Source of the DNA: Kosakonia sacchari
GTDB taxonomy: Bacteria > Pseudomonadota > Gammaproteobacteria > Enterobacterales > Enterobacteriaceae
Direction: 5' to 3'
NCBI GenBank assembly: GCA_900109485.1
Contig: FOAY01000006.1
Coordinates: forward strand, 173,004 to 237,003
Length of the DNA: 64,000 bases
In this document: positions 58,507-64,000 of the stretch, piece after piece
How the letters are laid out: each line of letters begins with the position of its first letter
Numbering within the stretch: the stretch's first letter is position 1
Position numbers and translations under genes: made by a program
The notes under the pieces: model-generated
Databases searched by the model: none
Told to the model about the DNA's origin: nothing
The model's input: the letters and a program-made list of their open reading frames with translations, nothing else

Positions 58507-59715
58507 GTGACGTCAACAACGGGAAGTGATGCCTGGTGGGAGTCAAAACAGGGGCCAGAATGGGTGCAGGAAGCGGGCGGATACCGCGTCACGTTTTGGT
58601 GGCGGGATCCGGCAGGCACGGAAACCACGTCTCCCATTCAACGAGTCTGGCTCTATATCACCGGCGTGACCGATCATCATCAAAATGCCCGGCCGCAATC
58701 GCTTGAGCGCATTGCCGGTACCGATGTCTGGTACCGCGAGATTCGCCTTGAAGCGGGCTGGCGGGGCAGCTATTGCCTGATGCCTTCGCAAAATCACGAC
58801 GACTTTTCCCCCACAGTGTTTGCTGCCACTCCACCGGATCGCGCCGCCCTGCGCGAAGGCTGGCGCAAGCTGCTGGCGCAGGCGATTGCCGATCCGCTTA
58901 ACCCGCAAAGCTGGCGCGGCGGGCGCGGTCATCCGGTTTCGGCACTGGAAATGCCTGATGCGCCGCTACAACCGGGCTGGCAGGCATCCGATACCCCTTT
59001 TAATGAACCGCAATTACTGCGCTGGCGCAGCCAGCGGCTGAACAATACGCGCCGGGTGTGGATCTACACTACCGGCGAGGAAAACGCCGCCGAACGCCCG
59101 CTGGCGGTGCTGCTCGACGGGCAATTCTGGGCGCAGAGTATGCCGGTCTGGCCCGCGCTGGCTGCGCTCACCCATGAGGGGCAATTACCGGCGGCGGTCT
59201 ATGTGCTGATCGATGTGATTGATAACGCGCACCGCACGCGCGAACTGCCCTGCAATGCCGATTTCTGGCTGGCGGTACAGGAAGAGTTGCTGCCGCAGGT
59301 GCAGGCTCTGGCGCCGTTCAGCGATTGTGCCGAGCACACGGTGGTGGCCGGGCAGAGTTTTGGCGGTCTCGCTTCACTTTATGCCGCGCTGCACTGGCCG
59401 CAGCGTTTTGGCTGCGTACTGAGCCAGTCCGGTTCTTACTGGTGGCCGCATCGCGGCGCAGAACAGGACGGCATCCTTATCCAACAACTTCAACGCGGTG
59501 AACTGCACCCCTCTGGCCTGCGCATTGTGCTGGAAGCGGGCGCGCGCGAACCGCTGATTTTTCGCGCCAATCAGGCGCTTTTTTCCCTGTTACAACGCAT
59601 ACAGCAGCCGGTTTTCTGGCGTCAGGTTGACGGCGGACATGATGCGCTTTGCTGGCGCGGCGGGCTGACTTCCGGGCTGATTACCCTCTGGCAGCCTTTG
59701 ACCCGCGCCCGCTGA
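58507..59715 (+). CDS. fes: Enterobactin esterase Fes
   Basis: A 402-residue cytoplasmic esterase that hydrolyses ferric enterobactin to release iron. GRGHPVSALEMPDAPLQPGW, the serine nucleophile in VVAGQSFGGLASLY, and the catalytic His in VDGGHDALCWRGG are present. GTG 58507 gives the family N-terminus (SDAWWESKQGPEW); the frame runs upstream to 58420 through Fur-site DNA. It is followed by ybdZ and entF. Confidence 0.96.
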   Translation: MTSTTGSDAWWESKQGPEWVQEAGGYRVTFWWRDPAGTETTSPIQRVWLYITGVTDHHQNARPQSLERIAGTDVWYREIRLEAGWRGSYCLMPSQNHDDFSPTVFAATPPDRAALREGWRKLLAQAIADPLNPQSWRGGRGHPVSALEMPDAPLQPGWQASDTPFNEPQLLRWRSQRLNNTRRVWIYTTGEENAAERPLAVLLDGQFWAQSMPVWPALAALTHEGQLPAAVYVLIDVIDNAHRTRELPCNADFWLAVQEELLPQVQALAPFSDCAEHTVVAGQSFGGLASLYAALHWPQRFGCVLSQSGSYWWPHRGAEQDGILIQQLQRGELHPSGLRIVLEAGAREPLIFRANQALFSLLQRIQQPVFWRQVDGGHDALCWRGGLTSGLITLWQPLTRAR

Positions 59716-59742
59716 CGCGCCTTTCTATGACAGGAGTTTGCT

Positions 59743-59961
59743 ATGGAGTTCACCAACCCCTTCGATAATCCGCAAGGGCGGTTTTATATTCTGCAAAACG
59801 ACCAGCAGCAATACAGTTTGTGGCCTGCACAGTGCGCGTTGCCTGATGGCTGGCGCGTGGTGTGCGAACCGCAGCCGCAGGAGGCCTGCAATACGTGGCT
59901 TGCCGCTCACTGGCAGAGCTTAACCCCGGCGCACTACGTGACAGCAAGGAGCGGCCAATGA
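59743..59961 (+). CDS. ybdZ: MbtH-like protein YbdZ
   Basis: A 72-residue MbtH-family protein that assists the adenylation domain of EntF. The motif NPFDNPQGRFYILQNDQQQY, the SLWPAQCALPDGW core and CNTWLAAHWQSLTP are diagnostic. AGGAG precedes ATG, and its TGA overlaps the entF ATG (ATGA), coupling the two. Confidence 0.96.
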   Translation: MEFTNPFDNPQGRFYILQNDQQQYSLWPAQCALPDGWRVVCEPQPQEACNTWLAAHWQSLTPAHYVTARSGQ

Positions 59962-62900
59962 CGCAACGTTTACCGCTGGTCGCCGCCCAGCCTGGGATCT
60001 GGATGGCGGAAAAACTCTCGTCGCTGCCCAACGCCTGGAGCGTGGCGCACTATGTTGAGCTGAAGGGTGATATTGATGCCGCGCTGCTGGCGCAGGCGAT
60101 TGTTACCGGTATGGCGCAGGCCGATACGCTGCGCCTGCGCTTTGAGGAAGATAACGGCGACGTCTGGCAGTGGGTGGATGAATCGCAACAGTTTGCGCTG
60201 CCCGCCATCACCGATTTACGCACTCACCGCGATGCGCATGCCGCGGCGCTGAACATTATGCGCGCCGATCTGGCGCAAAACCTGCGCGTCGAGAGCGGTA
60301 AACCGCTGGTCTGCCATCAGCTCCTGCGTGTGGACGAACAGCGCTGGTACTGGTATCAGCGCTATCACCATTTACTGGTTGATGGTTTCAGTTTCCCGGC
60401 CATTACCCGCCAGATTGCCGCAATTTACAGCGCCTGGCGACGCGGCGACGAAACGCCGTCATCCCCCTTTACGCCGTTTGCGCAAGTGGTGGAAGAGTAT
60501 CAGCGTTATCGCGACAGCGACGGCTGGCAGCGCGACGGTGCTTTCTGGGCGAAACAGCGCAGCGAACTGCCGCCGCCGGTTTCACTCTCTTCGACACCGC
60601 TGCCGGGACGCGCGGCGACCACCGATATCCTGCGCCTGAACGTTGCGCTCAATGCTGATGATTTCCGCCGTTTAACCCGCGCGCTGCCGAACAGCCAGCC
60701 CGCCGATCTGGGGCTGGCGCTGGTGGCGCTGTGGCTTGGTCGCCTGTGCGGGCGGATGGATTACGCCGCCGGGTTTATCTTTATGCGCCGCATGGGTTCC
60801 GCCGCGCTAACGGCGACCGGGCCGGTGCTGAACGTGCTGCCGTTAGGCATTCATATCGATGGCGCGCAAACCCTCGCGGAACTGGCCGCGCAACTGGCGG
60901 GCAGCCTGAAAGCGATGCGCCGCCATCAGCGTTACGATGCCGAACAGATTGTCCGCGATGCAGGCCGCGCCGCAGGCGATGAGCCGCTGTTTGGCCCGGT
61001 ATTCAACGTCAAAATGTTTGACTACCGGCTGGATGTCGATGGCATTCACGGCACCACGCACACGCTGGCGACCGGGCCGGTCAACGATCTGGAGATTGCG
61101 CTGTTCCCGGATGACGAGGGCGGCCTTGCTGTTGAAGTGCTGGCGAATCGCAGCCGTTACGATGAAGCCACGCTGCGCCGCCATGTGGCGCGGCTGGGCC
61201 ACATGGCCGCGCAGTTTGCCGAAAACCCGGCGCTGCGCAGCGGCGATGCCGATCTGCTCGCCCCGCATGAAGCGCAACAGCTGGCAAACATTAACGATAC
61301 TGGCATGATGCTGCCGACCACCACCTTAAGCGATTTAGTGGCGGCGCAGGCGGCGAAAACCCCGGACGCGCCTGCATTGCGCGATGCCCGCTGGCAGTTC
61401 AGCTACCGCGAAATGCGCGAACAGGTTGTCGCGCTGGCGCAGCATCTGCGCCAGCTTGGCGTGCAGCCCGGCGACAGCGTAGCGGTGGCGTTACCGCGCT
61501 CGGTCTTCCTGACGCTGGCGCTGCACGGCATTGTCGAAGCGGGCGCCGCCTGGCTGCCGCTGGATACCGGCTACCCGGACGAGCGTCTGCGGATGATGCT
61601 GGAAGATGCGCAGCCAAGGTTATTGATCACCGCAGACGATCAACTCGCCCGCTTTAGCGATATTCCGGGGCTGGCGCACTTCTGCTACCAGCAGCCGCTG
61701 GCCGCGCAGGGCAGTGAAGCGCTCAATCTGGCGCGCCCGGAACAGACGGCGTATATCATTTTCACCTCCGGCTCGACCGGGCGACCGAAAGGGGTGATGG
61801 TCGGCCAGACCGCCATCGTCAACCGCCTGCTGTGGATGCAGGAGCAGTACCCGCTGAGCGCGCAGGATGTGGTGGCGCAGAAAACGCCGTGCAGTTTTGA
61901 CGTTTCGGTGTGGGAATTCTGGTGGCCGTTTATCGCCGGGGCCAGCCTGGTGATGGCCGAGCCGGAAGCGCACCGCGATCCGCAAGCGTTACAGGCTTTC
62001 TTTGCCGAATATGGCGTGACCACGACCCATTTCGTGCCGTCGATGCTGGCGGCCTTTGTCGCTTCGCTGACGCCGGAAAGTGCGCAGCAGTGCTGTCGTT
62101 CGCTGAAGCAGGTATTCTGTAGCGGTGAAGCGCTGCCAGCGGAATTGTGCCGCGAATGGCAACACCTGACCGGCGCGCCGCTGCATAACCTGTATGGCCC
62201 GACGGAAGCGGCGGTGGATGTAAGCTGGTATCCGGCGCATGGCGAAGCGCTGGCGCAGGTACGCGGCAACAGCGTGCCGATTGGCTTCCCGGTGTGGAAT
62301 ACCGGGCTGCGTATTCTCGACGCCATGATGCGCCCGGTGCCGCCGGGCGTGGCGGGCGATCTCTATCTGATCGGTATTCAACTGGCGCAGGGTTATCTGG
62401 GACGTCCGGATCTGACCGCCAGCCGCTTTATCGCCGATCCGTTCGCCCCCGGCGAGCGCATGTACCGTACCGGCGATGTGGCGCGCTGGCTGGAAAATGG
62501 CGCGGTGGAATATCTGGGGCGCAGCGACGATCAACTGAAAATTCGCGGCCAGCGTATTGAGCTGGGCGAAATCGATCGGGCGATGCTGGCTCTGGCGGAT
62601 GTGGCGCAGGCGGTGGCGCATGCCTGCGTCTTTAATCAGGCGGCGGCCAGCGGCGGCGATGCGCGTCAACTGGTGGGCTATGTGGTTTCCGCATCCGGTT
62701 TGCCGCTCGATACCGCCGCGTTGCTGGATCAACTGCGCGGGCAACTGCCGCCGCATATGGTGCCAGTGCGCCTGCTGCAACTGAGCGCCTTGCCGCTGAG
62801 CGCGAACGGTAAACTCGATCGCAAAGCGCTGCCATTGCCGGAACTGGCGGCGACACGCCGTGGTCGCCCGGTGAACGCCGGGATGGAAACACGCGTGGCG

Positions 62901-63845
62901 CAGGCGTTTACTGCGCTGTTGGGCTGCGAGGTGCAGGATGCGCAGGCCGACTTCTTTGCGCTCGGCGGCCACTCGCTGCTGGCGATGCGTCTGGCGGCGC
63001 AACTCAGCCGCGAGCATCAAAGGCCGGTGACGCCGGGGCAGATTATGGTCGCTTCGACGGTAGAGAAACTTGCCGCGCTGCTGGCGCAGAGCCTGACGGC
63101 GGAGCAGGCGCAGCGCCTCGGTATGGAAACGCTGCTGCCGCTGCGCGAAAGCGACGGCCCGACGCTGTTCTGCTTCCATCCGGCTTCCGGTTTTGCCTGG
63201 CAGTTCAGTGTGTTGGCGCGTTACCTTGCGCCGCGCTGGTCGATAACCGGCATTCAGTCGCCGCGACCTTTCGGGCCGTTACAGCAGGCGGCGACGCTGG
63301 ATGACGCCTGCGAGCAACATCTTGCCACGCTACTGGCGCAGCAGCCGCACGGGCCTTATCACCTGTTCGGTTACTCGCTTGGCGGTACGCTGGCGCAGGG
63401 CATTGCCGCGCGTTTGCGGGCGCGGGGCGAAGAGGTGGCCTTCCTTGGCCTGCTCGACACCTGGCCGCCGGAGACGCAAAACTGGGCGGAGAAAGAGGCA
63501 AACGGGCTGGATCCGCAAGTGCTGGCAGAGATTGAGCGTGAGCGGCAGGCCTTTCTTGCCGCCCAGCAAGGGCAAAGCTCCGGCGAGCTGTTTTCGACTA
63601 TCGAAGGCAACTACGCCGACGCGGTGCGTTTGCTGACTACCGCGCACAGCCTGCCGTTTGACGGTAAGGCTACGCTGTTTGTCGCCGAGCGCACGCTGCC
63701 CGCAGGTACCGATCCGCACAAAGCCTGGGCGCCGTGGGTGCGGGAACTGGAGGTCTATCGCCAGGATTGCGCCCATGTCGATATTATCTCGCCGCAGGCG
63801 TTTGCGCGTATCGGGCCGGTGTTAAGGGAGATATTGGGAGAGTGA
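59958..63845 (+). CDS. entF: Enterobactin synthase component F (EntF)
   Basis: A 1295-residue nonribosomal peptide synthetase that activates L-serine, joins it to 2,3-dihydroxybenzoate from EntB and cyclises the trimer. Domains in order: condensation (HHLLVDG with His137-138), adenylation (YIIFTSGSTGRPKGVMVG, NLYGPTEAAVDVSW), peptidyl carrier with phosphopantetheine Ser1006 (LGGHSLLAMRL), and thioesterase with Ser1140 (FGYSLGGTLAQG). ATG 59958 overlaps the ybdZ stop. Length matches E. coli EntF (1293). Complete and intact. Confidence 0.97.
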   Translation: MTQRLPLVAAQPGIWMAEKLSSLPNAWSVAHYVELKGDIDAALLAQAIVTGMAQADTLRLRFEEDNGDVWQWVDESQQFALPAITDLRTHRDAHAAALNIMRADLAQNLRVESGKPLVCHQLLRVDEQRWYWYQRYHHLLVDGFSFPAITRQIAAIYSAWRRGDETPSSPFTPFAQVVEEYQRYRDSDGWQRDGAFWAKQRSELPPPVSLSSTPLPGRAATTDILRLNVALNADDFRRLTRALPNSQPADLGLALVALWLGRLCGRMDYAAGFIFMRRMGSAALTATGPVLNVLPLGIHIDGAQTLAELAAQLAGSLKAMRRHQRYDAEQIVRDAGRAAGDEPLFGPVFNVKMFDYRLDVDGIHGTTHTLATGPVNDLEIALFPDDEGGLAVEVLANRSRYDEATLRRHVARLGHMAAQFAENPALRSGDADLLAPHEAQQLANINDTGMMLPTTTLSDLVAAQAAKTPDAPALRDARWQFSYREMREQVVALAQHLRQLGVQPGDSVAVALPRSVFLTLALHGIVEAGAAWLPLDTGYPDERLRMMLEDAQPRLLITADDQLARFSDIPGLAHFCYQQPLAAQGSEALNLARPEQTAYIIFTSGSTGRPKGVMVGQTAIVNRLLWMQEQYPLSAQDVVAQKTPCSFDVSVWEFWWPFIAGASLVMAEPEAHRDPQALQAFFAEYGVTTTHFVPSMLAAFVASLTPESAQQCCRSLKQVFCSGEALPAELCREWQHLTGAPLHNLYGPTEAAVDVSWYPAHGEALAQVRGNSVPIGFPVWNTGLRILDAMMRPVPPGVAGDLYLIGIQLAQGYLGRPDLTASRFIADPFAPGERMYRTGDVARWLENGAVEYLGRSDDQLKIRGQRIELGEIDRAMLALADVAQAVAHACVFNQAAASGGDARQLVGYVVSASGLPLDTAALLDQLRGQLPPHMVPVRLLQLSALPLSANGKLDRKALPLPELAATRRGRPVNAGMETRVAQAFTALLGCEVQDAQADFFALGGHSLLAMRLAAQLSREHQRPVTPGQIMVASTVEKLAALLAQSLTAEQAQRLGMETLLPLRESDGPTLFCFHPASGFAWQFSVLARYLAPRWSITGIQSPRPFGPLQQAATLDDACEQHLATLLAQQPHGPYHLFGYSLGGTLAQGIAARLRARGEEVAFLGLLDTWPPETQNWAEKEANGLDPQVLAEIERERQAFLAAQQGQSSGELFSTIEGNYADAVRLLTTAHSLPFDGKATLFVAERTLPAGTDPHKAWAPWVRELEVYRQDCAHVDIISPQAFARIGPVLREILGE

Positions 63846-63848
63846 TAT

Positions 63849-64000
63849 GGCCTGTTGCCCGGTGGCGCTGACGCTTACCGGGCCTACGCGTTTAGCGGGC
63901 CTGCAAAGAGGTTTGCGCCGTAGACCGGATAAGGCGCAGCCGCCATCCGGCAAAACCGCCCGGTGGCGCTGACGCTTACCGGGCCTACGTGTTTAGCGGG
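63849..64000. repeat. BIME: REP cluster after entF
   Basis: GCCCGGTGGCGCTGACGCTTA...CCGGGCCTACG at about 63857-63888 recurs from 63958 to the end. Between them a second REP type in inverse orientation (CGTAGACCGGATAAGGCGCA...CCATCCGGC) lies at 63918-63952. Alternating orientation is the normal BIME layout. The window ends inside it. Confidence 0.8.

Noticed and set aside
59862..59957. N-terminal extension of EntF
   Set aside because: It lies within ybdZ; ATG 59958 in an ATGA overlap matches E. coli EntF.

Overview
The window reads as the chromosome of an enterobacterium. It carries the enterobactin genes entD-fepA-fes-ybdZ-entF in the usual order, an arsRBC operon, a YoaK-like micro-protein, an Hha-family protein, DUF1471 proteins and enterobacterial REP/BIME repeats. 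Coding DNA is mostly GC-rich with tight operons. AT-rich stretches at about 4.9-6.6, 9.1-10.6 and 17.3-21.6 kb hold regulators and small proteins and look like accessory DNA. Plant-associated genera such as Kosakonia or Enterobacter would fit, but the genus is an inference.

Layout. 0-2 kb: end of a peptide-type ABC transporter and its binding protein. 2-7.3 kb: a LysR regulator, a YciI protein, a Gate-domain membrane protein and small regulators. 7.3-9 kb: a chemoreceptor. 9.6-13.4 kb: small regulators and a metal-type two-component system. 13.5-15.7 kb: arsRBC. 15.7-22.9 kb: a porin, two DUF1471 proteins, an AraC regulator, two LysR paralogues, a winged-helix protein and an EAL-HDOD protein.

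23.2-36.2 kb is a reductive pyrimidine degradation locus. It has a four-gene ABC importer, a RutR-like regulator, preT-preA, dihydropyrimidinase, an N-carbamoyl-beta-alanine amidohydrolase-type enzyme, and beside them a YdfG-like dehydrogenase and a class III aminotransferase. Together these could take uracil to beta-alanine, malonic semialdehyde and 3-hydroxypropionate. Both main transcription units have sigma-54-like promoter sequences and share an operator-like motif, which suggests control by nitrogen supply plus a dedicated regulator.

37.1-42.1 kb is a complete peptide-type ABC transporter. 42.3-55.2 kb is a sugar locus: FGGY kinase, fucose-isomerase-like protein, split transketolase, SorC regulator, a chemoreceptor, and an Rbs-type importer with a DUF2291 lipoprotein. 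The gene set resembles the D-apiose/apulose transketolase pathway. A composite operator of about 34 bp occurs three times in front of its two operons. A mosaic of REP-like and other inverted repeats fills 48.3-49.1 kb.

55.3-63.8 kb is the enterobactin cluster with a divergent Fur-box promoter between fepA and fes, followed by REP elements to the end of the window. No tRNA, rRNA, CRISPR array or intact insertion sequence was seen.
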